64,000 nucleotides of DNA from Halioxenophilus sp033283405 (GCF_033283405.1 NZ_JAWMQR010000009.1:1-64000), one strand, 5' to 3'; counted from the first letter of the stretch, positions 51,765-60,560 are shown. Numbers and translations are program-made. The notes: generated by a model not told the origin, from the sequence alone.

Positions 51765-53510
51765 ATGAGTGAATTACTTGAATACCTGCGTCCGAAGATT
51801 CTTCACCACTTAGAGCTGATTTACGCCGAGGTGGAATTGCCCGAGCCGCTGGAGGTGCTGGCGGACAATCTGATCGATGCCATGCGGTTAAACCACTCTG
51901 TGTGTGAGCCGACTGCTCACGCAAATCATTGGGATGAGTCCGATGTGATCATGATCACCTACGGCGACTCCATCAAAATGGAGGGGCAAAAGCCCCTGCA
52001 CACACTGCACGAGTTCCTGAATCACTGTTGCCAAGGTGTGATCAATTCTGTGCACATATTGCCGTTCTTTCCCTACAGTTCGGATGATGGATTCGCGGTG
52101 ATCGATTTCTCCACGGTCAATGAGAGCCTTGGTGATTGGGACGATGTTGCCGCTATTGCCAGGGATTATCGCTTGATGGCCGATCTGGTGATTAACCACT
52201 GCTCCAGCCGCAGCTTATGGTTTGAGAACTTTAAGCAGGGCAAGGATCCTGGTTCCAATTATTTTGTTGAAGCTTCGCCAGAGGATAACCTGGAGGGTAT
52301 TGTCCGGCCGCGAACCAGCCCGCTGTTGCGAGAGACGCAAACATTGGCCGGGACGAAGCATGTTTGGTGTACCTTCAGCCACGATCAGGTCGACCTGGAT
52401 TTTAGAAATCCGGTGGTACTGCTCGAGTTCGTGCGTATTATCCGCCTCTATCTCGACAAGGGGGTACGGATTTTCCGTTTGGATGCGGTGGCCTTCCTTT
52501 GGAAAAAGCTGGGCACGAGCTGCATTAATCTGGACGAAACCCACGAGGCGATCCGGCTGTTGCGTACGCTCATAGAGCACTCCTGTGAGCACGCCATGAT
52601 CATTACCGAAACCAATATTCCCAACCGGGAAAACCTGACCTATTTCGGTAACGCCAACGAGGCGCACTGCATCTACAACTTCTCTCTGCCGCCGTTGTTG
52701 GTCAACACACTGGTGACCGGCAACTGCAAATATTTAAAACAGTGGATGATGAGCATGCCCCCGGCGCAAAACGGGACCGCCTATTTTAATTTTATTGCCT
52801 CGCACGATGGTATTGGCCTGCGCCCAGCCGAAGGGCTGTTGAAAGATGAAGAGATAGACACGCTTATCAATACCATGCAGATGTTTGGTGGGCGTGTCTC
52901 CTGGCGGGCCGCCCACGGCGGAATGAATAAAGCCTACGAGATCAACATCGCTCTGTTTGACGCCTTGCAGGGTACCACCAAAGGGCCGGATCGCTGGGGT
53001 AAGGAGCGATTTCTCTGTGCCCACGCCATCATGTTGGCGTTAGAGGGAATTCCCGGTATCTATATTCACAGCCTGCTGGCGACCGGTAACGACTACGAGA
53101 AAGTGAAGCACACCAATCAGAACCGCTCCATCAATCGTCATCAGTGGGACTATGGAATGCTCCTGGAAAAACTGGAGGGGGAGTTGTCACAGCATAATCA
53201 GGTATTTGAGGCGATGAAAAACCTGATAAGCGTCCGCTGTAAGCAGCCCGCCTTTCACCCCAATGCCACCCAGTTTACGCTGCACCTGAGTGAGAAGCTG
53301 TTTGGTTTCTGGCGGCAGAGTATCAATCGCCGGCAGAGTATATTCTGTATCTATAATATTTCCGATGAGGTGTGTGAACTGTCATTATCCGATATTAATC
53401 TTATCGGCACAGACAGCTGGAAGGATCTTATCAGCGGCGTAATTTTCCAGTCACTGGAAGAGGTGGTGACGATTCATCCCTACCAAAGTTTATGGATCAC
53501 TAACCAATAG
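51765..53510 (+). CDS. GH13_18 phosphorylase, probable glucosylglycerate phosphorylase
   Basis: A 581-residue alpha-amylase-fold enzyme of the sucrose phosphorylase group, with a length near E. coli YcjM. Nucleophile Asp in GVRIFRLDAVAFLWKK (about residue 241), acid/base Glu in MIITETNIPN (about 281), and the transition-state Asp in FIASHDGIGLRP. It would split glucosylglycerate with phosphate to glucose-1-phosphate and D-glycerate. Sucrose, glucosylglycerol and related substrates are possible from sequence alone; the adjacent gpgS, phosphatase and glycerate kinase make glucosylglycerate the best choice. Confidence 0.88.
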   Translation: MSELLEYLRPKILHHLELIYAEVELPEPLEVLADNLIDAMRLNHSVCEPTAHANHWDESDVIMITYGDSIKMEGQKPLHTLHEFLNHCCQGVINSVHILPFFPYSSDDGFAVIDFSTVNESLGDWDDVAAIARDYRLMADLVINHCSSRSLWFENFKQGKDPGSNYFVEASPEDNLEGIVRPRTSPLLRETQTLAGTKHVWCTFSHDQVDLDFRNPVVLLEFVRIIRLYLDKGVRIFRLDAVAFLWKKLGTSCINLDETHEAIRLLRTLIEHSCEHAMIITETNIPNRENLTYFGNANEAHCIYNFSLPPLLVNTLVTGNCKYLKQWMMSMPPAQNGTAYFNFIASHDGIGLRPAEGLLKDEEIDTLINTMQMFGGRVSWRAAHGGMNKAYEINIALFDALQGTTKGPDRWGKERFLCAHAIMLALEGIPGIYIHSLLATGNDYEKVKHTNQNRSINRHQWDYGMLLEKLEGELSQHNQVFEAMKNLISVRCKQPAFHPNATQFTLHLSEKLFGFWRQSINRRQSIFCIYNISDEVCELSLSDINLIGTDSWKDLISGVIFQSLEEVVTIHPYQSLWITNQ

Positions 53511-53541
53511 CGGTTCCACTATTAATGAGGCAGGCTGAGGT

Positions 53542-54372
53542 ATGCTTGATCAGACGCTCTTGGTATTCGGGTTGCTATTAAGTGTCGCTCTGCTGGGCGT
53601 GGTTGGGCTATTCACTGTTCGTCACTTTCGCCGAAAAAAGAGCCTGCGCCGCACTGGTCTGTCGGCTGTGCGTGGCCTGCAGCAACTGCTCACGCTTATT
53701 CAGCAACACCGCGGACTCTCCAACGCTATTTTACATGGCGACCACTCCTTACAGACGGCTATTGTGGCGGTGCGGCCCAAGGTGCTCACGCAGATTGAAC
53801 ACTGTGAGGCGACTTCTGTCTGGCTGAAGGACGATAACCAGTGGCGGGAGATCACCCTGGCCTGGGCGAAAATCACCGCAGACTTTTCTACGTTTACCTC
53901 AGAAACCAGTTTTCAGCGGCACTGCGATTTAATTGCCATGGTGCTTAATATAATCGTCACTACCGCCCAGCGAACCTATCTGGTCGGTATGCGGGGTGTC
54001 AGACAGAAAAACGATTTGGCTTATTTGTGGCAGGATCTGTTGGTTGTGGCTGAGAAGATTGGCCAAGTACGCGCGTTGGGAATTGGTATAGCCGTTGATG
54101 GCTATTGCTCGCCGGACAGAAATGAGCGGCTGCAGTTTCTGCTGGCAGAGGTGATTAATGCCTCCGAGCAGCTGCTGTGTGTGATTCCCAACCCGGAGGT
54201 GATTGCGGCGAACATCGCCCGTTTTGTCGCGACCGTTGAGGAGCGAATACTGCTTGCCAGGCCGACAATATCGGCCTTGGACTATTTTCAGATCGCCAGT
54301 GATGCTATCGATTCACTCTACGAGCACTACCAGTCAGAGATGCGCCTACTGATGGCGGCTGCCTTTCGCTAA
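53542..54372 (+). CDS. Membrane-anchored protein with nitrate/nitrite-sensing-like helical domain
   Basis: A 276-residue protein with one N-terminal membrane helix (about residues 5-27, VFGLLLSVALLGVVGLF) and then an all-helical domain. The segment LLTLIQQHRGLSNAIL (about 52-67) resembles the NIT domain signature (QxxRGLS), as does LVGMRGVRQKN later on. No output domain (HAMP, kinase, GGDEF) is present, so it is a bare sensor-like module. It lies 31 bases after the phosphorylase gene and is probably in the same transcript. Role unknown; it could bind a small anion or act as a partner for another signalling protein. Confidence 0.65.
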   Translation: MLDQTLLVFGLLLSVALLGVVGLFTVRHFRRKKSLRRTGLSAVRGLQQLLTLIQQHRGLSNAILHGDHSLQTAIVAVRPKVLTQIEHCEATSVWLKDDNQWREITLAWAKITADFSTFTSETSFQRHCDLIAMVLNIIVTTAQRTYLVGMRGVRQKNDLAYLWQDLLVVAEKIGQVRALGIGIAVDGYCSPDRNERLQFLLAEVINASEQLLCVIPNPEVIAANIARFVATVEERILLARPTISALDYFQIASDAIDSLYEHYQSEMRLLMAAAFR

Positions 54373-54401
54373 GGGTGCCAACAGGCACTCTTTCCGGCAA
54401 C

Positions 54402-55442
54402 TTAACTTTTGATAAAGGCGTCAGCGTTGATGTTGCGCATCGGGCAGCCTTTCATGAAGGCAGTTTTTTTCATCTTCTGCACAAAATTTTCGGACCCGGC
54501 TAAAAATAGGGCTGCGCGCGAGAAGTCGATATCCAACGAACGTACAAACTCATAAATATCGGCCTGTTGCCATGGCCCGCTGGGACCGGCTTCCTGCACT
54601 AACAGCGACAAGTGCAACTGTGGGTTCTGTTGTGCCAGCTGCTGCAGTTCGTCGATCAGATAAAGCCCTTCAGGCTCGCGGGCGGCAACGATCAAATGCA
54701 AGCTGCCCGAGTAATTTTGCAGCAGTGCTCTGCGCACAATTCCCCATAAGGGGGCCAGGCCGGTGCCGATGCCGATGAGCAGCAGGTGTTTGCTCTCCAG
54801 ATGCTCTTCTGTGAGAAAACAGTGGCCATGGGGGCCTTCCAGGGTGACGATTTGCCCAACGGGAGATTGTTGCAGCCAATGGCTGAACTCACCGCCTTCA
54901 ATCACCTTAACTTGGAGCTCCAAGTGTTCATCCAGGCCGGGTACGCTCGCCAGCGAATAGCTGCGCTGCCAATGGCCCTGCTGGTTGGTGATGCCCATAT
55001 TGATGAATTGACCTGGCTGATAGTCAAACCCAGTGGTTAACGAGAGCCGTACCACATTGCCATTGAGAGGCTCGATGGCTTCTACCTTGGCTTGATGGCT
55101 GGGGTGCTGCTTTTCACTGGGCAGGTAGACGTTGATAGGAGCGGTGAGTTTGGCACAACAGGCCAGAAACATCCCCTGTGCCTGTTCGGCTTCGGTGAGT
55201 GGCTCGCGCGAGGCAATTGGCAGGGTTACCAGCGCGCTCTGGTCGGTGACCAACACACAGGATTGGCAGGCACCGGCGTGACAACTGTTGGGTATTGGAA
55301 AACCCGCACCCAACAGTGCATCCAGAACCGTCTCTTCAGAGCCAGGCGTAATTTTCTGGCCCCGGAACATTAAGCTGGGTGGTGGTGCCTGGGTTTTAGG
55401 TTGACGACTAAAAAGCCCTTTGACCAGTTTTGCAAACACCAC
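54402..55442 (-). CDS. Ferredoxin-fused FAD/NAD(P)H oxidoreductase
   Basis: A 346-residue fusion. N-terminal plant-type [2Fe-2S] ferredoxin with ligands CHAGACQSC (Cys54, 59, 62) and a fourth in FLACCAKL (95 or 96). Then an FAD domain with RSYSLASVPG, and an NAD(P)H domain with LLIGIGTGLAPLWGIVR. It can pass electrons from NAD(P)H to an acceptor. The truncated hemoglobin gene lies 25 bases upstream in the same direction, so the globin is a likely partner. CDP-6-deoxy-hexose reductases and phenol hydroxylase reductases share this build. Confidence 0.88.
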   Translation of the reverse strand: MVFAKLVKGLFSRQPKTQAPPPSLMFRGQKITPGSEETVLDALLGAGFPIPNSCHAGACQSCVLVTDQSALVTLPIASREPLTEAEQAQGMFLACCAKLTAPINVYLPSEKQHPSHQAKVEAIEPLNGNVVRLSLTTGFDYQPGQFINMGITNQQGHWQRSYSLASVPGLDEHLELQVKVIEGGEFSHWLQQSPVGQIVTLEGPHGHCFLTEEHLESKHLLLIGIGTGLAPLWGIVRRALLQNYSGSLHLIVAAREPEGLYLIDELQQLAQQNPQLHLSLLVQEAGPSGPWQQADIYEFVRSLDIDFSRAALFLAGSENFVQKMKKTAFMKGCPMRNINADAFIKS

Positions 55443-55467
55443 CCAAACTCCTTAGCTGCCAATGGCA

Positions 55468-55857
55468 TTAACGGTTCAATACATCATCTTTGACACTGAC
55501 GGCGATAGTGACCACAGCATCGATATCGGCCTGAGGCACTTTCAGCTCTTGCAGGGTACCCACCAACGCCTCGGCCACCGCGCCGAAGTGCTCCTCGGTT
55601 AAACTCAGGTGCTTGTGTGCCTCGCGCATATCCTTGCCAGTGTAGGCATTGGGCCCGCCAAACGCCATGGTCAAAAAGGCTTTCTGTTTAGCGTGTTGGT
55701 TAGCCATGTCGACGCTGTCGAAGAAATGGCTAATACGATCGTCGGCTAATACTTTGCGATAGAAAATATCCACCGCTGCGTCGATAGCAGCGGCTCCGCC
55801 GAGCTTTTCAAATACTGACTTTTCAACGTCCTTTTTCTTTTTAAATAGGCCAAACAT
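55468..55857 (-). CDS. Group 1 truncated hemoglobin
   Basis: A 129-residue globin. Start ATG 55857, after GGGAG, gives MFGLFKKKKDVEKSVF; a longer in-frame start at 55953 lacks a ribosome site. Typical truncated-globin residues: FEKLGGAAAIDAAV, the FF pair in SHFFDSVDM (B-E region), FLTMAFGGPNAYTGKDMREAHKHL with the proximal His, then LTEEHFGAVAEAL. Group 1 globins handle O2 or NO, often as NO dioxygenases. The adjacent flavo-iron-sulfur reductase could re-reduce it. Confidence 0.9.
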   Translation of the reverse strand: MFGLFKKKKDVEKSVFEKLGGAAAIDAAVDIFYRKVLADDRISHFFDSVDMANQHAKQKAFLTMAFGGPNAYTGKDMREAHKHLSLTEEHFGAVAEALVGTLQELKVPQADIDAVVTIAVSVKDDVLNR

Positions 55858-56321
55858 GGTGATCTCCCGAGGGCTGTGTTGTGTAACGTTTTTAGTTTTA
55901 TGCTCTGGCCCAGTGATCCAAGCGGTGAATCCGCAGCTAGCGCTCGCGACCATTGGTGCTATTGACAGCAGTGCCGCCGGTAGCGGGTCAGTTCACAGTC
56001 GACTGACTAGCCCAGGTTCATGGCTTTGGGTATTTGGTCAGAGTGCTATGGTCAGCTTGCTTTCAGCTGTCTGCTTTGGAGCAAGCCGAGTGCCAATCTT
56101 AGCATTAACATGCAAAATAAATGAATCTTTTGTGTTGATGGCTGTGCTGCAAGGTACTGTGAACAAATTAAACGGCAGAATCGGTGGTTCTGCCGTCAGG
56201 GGGACGAACGTGGCCAACGATGTTGGTGAGCTGTGCCAGCAAAGCGATGGCCTGGTACTGGCGCGGTGCACAAGAGTGCGTCACTGCCGAATAGGGTGCG
56301 CCTGCATCGAGCGGTGGGGAG

Positions 56322-56380
56322 GGTGGTGAGGAGGGTGGTGGGGATAGTGGTGGGATAGTGGTGGGATAGTGGTGGGGATA
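56322..56380 (+). repeat. G-rich 11-bp tandem repeat
   Basis: GGGATAGTGGT is repeated three times from 56341, with a fourth partial copy, preceded by the related GGTGGGGAGGGTGGTGAGG. The closely spaced G-tracts could form a G-quadruplex on the plus strand. Confidence 0.75.
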
Positions 56381-56418
56381 TATCAGGGGCGTGCCGGAGC
56401 TTTTTAAGCCCGGAGGAG

Positions 56419-56456
56419 CTTGGTATCAACCCGTTTGAGTTCGGGTTGATACCAAG
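56419..56456. terminator. 14-bp inverted repeat after scoB
   Basis: Arms CTTGGTATCAACCC and GGGTTGATACCAAG are perfect, with a 10-nt loop. It starts 9 bases after the scoB stop on the minus strand. There is no T-run, so it may protect the mRNA 3' end or act as a protein site. Confidence 0.5.
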
Positions 56457-56464
56457 AGTAAATT

Positions 56465-57121
56465 TTAAAACTCGATTTCGGGGACTACCTCGGGCACGAC
56501 CAGTTCACCGGCGGTTTTAGCCACGATTTCATCCACGGAAACGCCCGGCGCCCGCTCTTTTAACCAGAACTTCTCGTCTTTGATTTCGAGATAGGCCAAG
56601 TCGGTTAACACCTTGTTAATGCAGGCCGCTCCGGTTAGGGGGAGGGTGCAATGCTTTAACAACTTGGATTCGCCATGCTTACTGGCGTGGGTCATGGTGA
56701 CGATAATATTGTCGGCACCGGCCACCAGATCCATCGCGCCCCCCATCCCTTTCACCAGTTTGCCGGGAATCATCCAAGAGGCGATGTTACCGTGCACATC
56801 GACCTCGAAGGCGCCGAGCACGGTCAGGTCGACGTGGCCGCCGCGAATCATGGCGAAGGATTCTGCCGAGGAGAAGATGGACGCTCCTTTAATCGCGGTG
56901 ACGGTCTGCTTACCGGCGTTGATCATATCAGCGTCGAGTTCGGCTTCGGTCGGGAAAGGGCCCATGCCGAGAAGGCCGTTTTCCGACTGCAGCATCACCT
57001 CCATGCCTTCCGGGACATAGTTGGCGACCAGAGTAGGGATACCAATACCGAGGTTTACGTAGTAGCCGTCCTGCAGTTCGCGGGCGACTCGTTGAGCGAT
57101 CTGTTCTCTTGATAGTGCCAT
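56465..57121 (-). CDS. scoB: 3-oxoacid CoA-transferase subunit B
   Basis: A 218-residue beta subunit of succinyl-CoA:3-ketoacid CoA-transferase. The catalytic Glu is in LQSENGLLGMGP (Glu47). Other landmarks are NLGIGIPTLVANYVP and GAFEVDVHGNIASWMIPG. It moves CoA from succinyl-CoA to acetoacetate or a related acid. It follows scoA with a 9-base gap. AtoA-type transferases are close relatives. Confidence 0.93.
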   Translation of the reverse strand: MALSREQIAQRVARELQDGYYVNLGIGIPTLVANYVPEGMEVMLQSENGLLGMGPFPTEAELDADMINAGKQTVTAIKGASIFSSAESFAMIRGGHVDLTVLGAFEVDVHGNIASWMIPGKLVKGMGGAMDLVAGADNIIVTMTHASKHGESKLLKHCTLPLTGAACINKVLTDLAYLEIKDEKFWLKERAPGVSVDEIVAKTAGELVVPEVVPEIEF

Positions 57122-57130
57122 GACTGCCTC

Positions 57131-57832
57131 CTAACCTGCACGAACGGTGCGTTGTTCGATGCGCTTCTCAAAGGTGCCTTTGATCACGCGGTTAACGTAG
57201 ATGCCGGGGGTGTGTACATGGGCTGGATCCAGCTCGCCGGGTTCGACGATCTCCTCCACCTCAACCACGGTAATTTTGCCGGCGGTAGCGGCCATGGGGT
57301 TAAAGTTCTGGGCGGTATGGCGGTAGACCACATTGCCGTAACGGTCGGCCTTCCAACCTTTGACTATGGCGAAGTCACCGGTGATGGACTCCTCCAAAAT
57401 GTAGTGGCGGCCATTAAATTCGCGTGACTCTTTGTGTTCGCCAACGGGGGTACCAAAGCCAGTTGCGGTGTAGAAGGCTGGAATACCAGCACCGCCAGCG
57501 CGCATTTTTTCGGCCAGAGTGCCTTGCGGTGTAAGCTCCACCTCCAGCTCGCCGGAGAGCAGCTGTTTCTCGAACAGTGCGTTCTCACCCACATAGGAGG
57601 AGATCATCTTTTTAATCTGCATATCTTCGAGCAGAATGCCCAGCCCGAAACCGTCAACACCACAGTTGTTAGAGACTATGGTCAGGCCTTTAACGCCCAT
57701 TTTCTTTATTTGCTTTATGCAGCCCTCGGGGATACCACAAAGACCAAACCCGCCGGCGAGTATGGTCATGTTATCCGTCAGACCGGCCATGGCTTCTTCG
57801 TAGCTGTGCACTACCTTATCAAAACCAGACAT
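57131..57832 (-). CDS. scoA: 3-oxoacid CoA-transferase subunit A
   Basis: A 233-residue alpha subunit. The CoA-binding loop is ILAGGFGLCGIPE (about residues 25-37), followed by LTIVSNNCGVDGFGLG and GAGIPAFYTATGFGTPVG. It forms the heteromeric transferase with ScoB. The promoter should lie in the 237-bp divergent region shared with the LysR-type regulator. Confidence 0.93.
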   Translation of the reverse strand: MSGFDKVVHSYEEAMAGLTDNMTILAGGFGLCGIPEGCIKQIKKMGVKGLTIVSNNCGVDGFGLGILLEDMQIKKMISSYVGENALFEKQLLSGELEVELTPQGTLAEKMRAGGAGIPAFYTATGFGTPVGEHKESREFNGRHYILEESITGDFAIVKGWKADRYGNVVYRHTAQNFNPMAATAGKITVVEVEEIVEPGELDPAHVHTPGIYVNRVIKGTFEKRIEQRTVRAG

Positions 57833-57983
57833 GCCGCCTCCTAGTGAATGACAGTGTCGAATGGGATGTATTGATTATTAAGTGAAGATGCGGTGGCACG
57901 TTGTTTATCAGTTTCTTGGCCACTCACCATGCCCCCTGGAGCGGGCGCATTCCATCTAACCGAACAGAGTTTTGCTGATTTGG

Positions 57984-58011
57984 TTATATTTATCAATTAG
58001 AAAAAATATAA
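57984..58011. promoter_or_regulatory. Inverted repeat in the scoA/lysR divergent region, candidate LysR box
   Basis: TTATATTT (57984-57991) and AAATATAA (58004-58011) are perfect arms 12 bp apart and contain several T-N11-A patterns, the LysR-family site type. The repeat lies 59-86 bp before the lysR start codon, in an AT-rich stretch. Confidence 0.45.
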
Positions 58012-58069
58012 AGATTAATTTATAAAGTAAAACAATTGTCCATTCTCCCATACCAATGCTGGAGCCGCG

Positions 58070-58981
58070 ATGAATGTATCCATTAAACAGTTAAGTGCGT
58101 TTGTGGCTGTGGCTCAAAGCCAAAGCTTTGCCGAGGCGTGTGAGCGGATCCATCTGTCGCAACCGGCGCTCAGTATCAGCATCAAAAACCTGGAAGATGC
58201 GCTGGGCGGGGCACTGTTCACCCGCTCCACCCGGGCCGTTTCATTGACTCCGGAAGGGGAGCGCCTGTTGCCGATGGCTAAGCGCTTGCTGGCCGACTGG
58301 GACCAGACCCTGGGCGATATCAGTGATCTGTTTACCCTGGCTCGAGGCCGTTTGAGCATCGCCGCCATGCCCTCATTCGCTGAGGCGAGGCTGCCTGAGG
58401 CCCTGGCCGACTTCCGCAGCAAATTCCCCAACATTAAAATCTCCTTGCATGATGTGTTGAATGAGTCGGTACTGGAGATGACCCGGGCCGGGCGGGTGGA
58501 GCTGGGCATATGTTTCAAGCCGGCGGTTACCGATGATCTGGAATTTACCGAGTTGTTCAGCGACGAGATGGTGGCGCTGCTGCCAGTGGGGCATGCGCTC
58601 TGTGAGCAGACGGAGATCACCTGGCAGGCGCTACAGAATTACCCAATGGTAGCGCTGGCACCACCCTCCAACGTGCGCGCCTATATCGATGACATGCTGG
58701 CTGAACACGATTTGAGTTTGGGGGTCGAGGTGGAAGTGAATCAGCTGGCCACCATAAAGCGGCTAGTGGCGCTGGGGGTGGGGGTCAGTGCCGTACCGCG
58801 TATGTGTGTTGATACCCGGCTGGATGTCGATGTTGTCTATCGGCCGCTCAGTGCGCCAGTGCTTTCCCGTAGTATTGGCCTGGTGGTGCGTAAGCGCTAC
58901 ACCCTCTCGAGTGCCGCGAAAGCGATGCGCGAGCATATTTTGCAGCGCTGCAAGGGTGAAAAAGGCGGCGCCCTATGCTAA
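58070..58981 (+). CDS. LysR-type transcriptional regulator
   Basis: A 303-residue regulator. N-terminal winged helix-turn-helix with the classic QLSAFVAVAQSQSFAEACERI and LSQPALSISIKNLE (kept apart here; residues about 7-45). The effector domain follows (residues about 90-290, starting RLSIAAMPSFAE). It is divergent from scoAB and upstream of gabD, so it probably controls one or both in response to an acyl or keto-acid metabolite. The effector is unknown. Confidence 0.9.
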   Translation: MNVSIKQLSAFVAVAQSQSFAEACERIHLSQPALSISIKNLEDALGGALFTRSTRAVSLTPEGERLLPMAKRLLADWDQTLGDISDLFTLARGRLSIAAMPSFAEARLPEALADFRSKFPNIKISLHDVLNESVLEMTRAGRVELGICFKPAVTDDLEFTELFSDEMVALLPVGHALCEQTEITWQALQNYPMVALAPPSNVRAYIDDMLAEHDLSLGVEVEVNQLATIKRLVALGVGVSAVPRMCVDTRLDVDVVYRPLSAPVLSRSIGLVVRKRYTLSSAAKAMREHILQRCKGEKGGALC

Positions 58982-59099
58982 TTTGCAGCCCTCACCGGTA
59001 GTGGTTTTGGTATTCCGCCTGCCTTAACCCTTTGAATGACAAGGGCAAAATCAGAGACTCCAGAGAGAGTCGTCCTCGCTGCCCACTTAGGAGAACACT

Positions 59100-60560
59100 A
59101 TGATCGACCTCAACAGACCAGAACTGCTTCGCTGCCAGTCATACATTAATGGCAAATGGGTGGACGCTGACAACGGCGATACCCTGGCAGTGACCAACCC
59201 GGCAACGGGCGAGGTGATCTGCGAGATTGCCAGTTTGGGCGTCGATGAAACCCGCCAGGCGATTCAGGCGGCCAAGGATGCGATGGCCGTTTGGTCGAAA
59301 AAACCTGCCAAGGAGCGCGCCAATCTGTTGCGTGCCTGGTTCAACCTGATGATGGCCAACCAACAGGATCTGGCCAAAATCCTCACTGTCGAGCAGGGTA
59401 AGCCTTTGGCAGAAGCGGCCGGCGAGATCGCCTACGGTGCCAACTACATTGAGTGGTTTGCCGAACAGGCCAAGCGTATCGACGGCGATATTATCCCGGC
59501 CCCGTCATCGGATAAGCGCCTGCTGGTGATCAAACAACCGGTGGGGGTGGTTGCAGCGATCACCCCTTGGAATTTCCCCAACGCCATGATTACCCGTAAA
59601 GCGGGCCCAGCCCTGGCGGCTGGCTGTACCTTTGTCTGTAAGCCCGCCAAAGAGACACCACTGTCGGCGCTGGCCTTGGCGGCTTTGGCGGAAGAGGCCG
59701 GTATTCCGCCAGGTGTATTCAATGTCGTGGTTGGTAAGAGCTCACGGGATATCGGTGGTGAGATGACCTCCAATCCGCTGGTGCGCAAAGTGACCTTCAC
59801 CGGCTCCACCCCGGTGGGCAAGGTGCTGATGGCGCAGTGCACCGAAACCGTGAAGAAGACCTCCATGGAGCTCGGTGGCAACGCTCCGCTGATCGTCTTT
59901 GATGATGCCGATCTGGATGCCGCCGTAGCCGGTACTCTGGCTTCCAAATACCGCAACTCCGGTCAGACCTGTGTCTGTTCCAACCGTATTCTGGTACAGG
60001 CCGGGGTCTACGATGCGTTTGCGGCCAAGCTGGCCAAGGCGGTTTCTGAATTCAAGCTGGGTGACGGTGTCGCCGAGGGGGTTACCCACGGCCCGTTGAT
60101 CAACGAAGGGGCAGCCAATGATGTGGCGGCTATGGTGGATGATGCTATCGCCCACGGTGGCAAAGCGATTATCGGCGGCAAACGCTCCGACCTTGGAGCC
60201 TGTTTCTATGAGCCGACCATTCTCACCGACGTTAACGACAGCATGCGCGTGTTCCGCGAAGAGATTTTTGGCCCGGTGGCACCGCTCTTTAAGTTTGAGA
60301 CCGAAGCCGATGCCATTGCCATGGCCAACGATACCGAATTCGGTTTGGCCTCCTATTTCTACACCAAAGACCTGGGTCGTATCTTCCGGGTGGGTGAGGC
60401 ATTGGAGTACGGTATTGTCGGCGTCAATGAAGGGATCATCTCCAACGAAATGGCTCCCTTTGGCGGCATAAAAGAGTCAGGCTCCGGCCGTGAAGGCTCC
60501 AAGTACGGTATCGACGACTATTTGGAATTGAAGTACATGTGCCTCGGGGGCTTGAACTAA
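59100..60560 (+). CDS. gabD: Succinate-semialdehyde dehydrogenase (NAD(P)+)
   Basis: A 486-residue aldehyde dehydrogenase with GabD-type sequence. Cofactor-binding ITPWNFPNAMITRK and FTGSTPVGKVLM, catalytic Glu in MELGGNAPLIVFDDADLD (about residue 257), catalytic Cys in NSGQTCVCSNRI (about 290), and EEIFGPVAPLF near the C-terminus. It oxidises succinate semialdehyde to succinate, but other small aldehydes such as glutarate semialdehyde are possible. AGGAG precedes ATG 59100. No GABA aminotransferase gene is nearby. Confidence 0.9.
   Translation: MIDLNRPELLRCQSYINGKWVDADNGDTLAVTNPATGEVICEIASLGVDETRQAIQAAKDAMAVWSKKPAKERANLLRAWFNLMMANQQDLAKILTVEQGKPLAEAAGEIAYGANYIEWFAEQAKRIDGDIIPAPSSDKRLLVIKQPVGVVAAITPWNFPNAMITRKAGPALAAGCTFVCKPAKETPLSALALAALAEEAGIPPGVFNVVVGKSSRDIGGEMTSNPLVRKVTFTGSTPVGKVLMAQCTETVKKTSMELGGNAPLIVFDDADLDAAVAGTLASKYRNSGQTCVCSNRILVQAGVYDAFAAKLAKAVSEFKLGDGVAEGVTHGPLINEGAANDVAAMVDDAIAHGGKAIIGGKRSDLGACFYEPTILTDVNDSMRVFREEIFGPVAPLFKFETEADAIAMANDTEFGLASYFYTKDLGRIFRVGEALEYGIVGVNEGIISNEMAPFGGIKESGSGREGSKYGIDDYLELKYMCLGGLN

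Larger units (their letters stand above)
55858..56464. other. Intergenic region between the globin and scoB genes
   Basis: About 600 bases without a convincing gene. It contains the G-rich tandem repeat and the long inverted repeat listed separately. A plus-strand frame over 55856-56329 has a hydrophobic start but no ribosome site or coding character. Confidence 0.4.

Noticed and set aside
55856..56329. A 157-codon plus-strand frame with a hydrophobic N-terminus, starting opposite the globin start
   Set aside because: There is no ribosome site, the body lacks recognisable character, and it runs up to the G-rich repeat; chance seems more likely, though a secreted small protein is not fully excluded.
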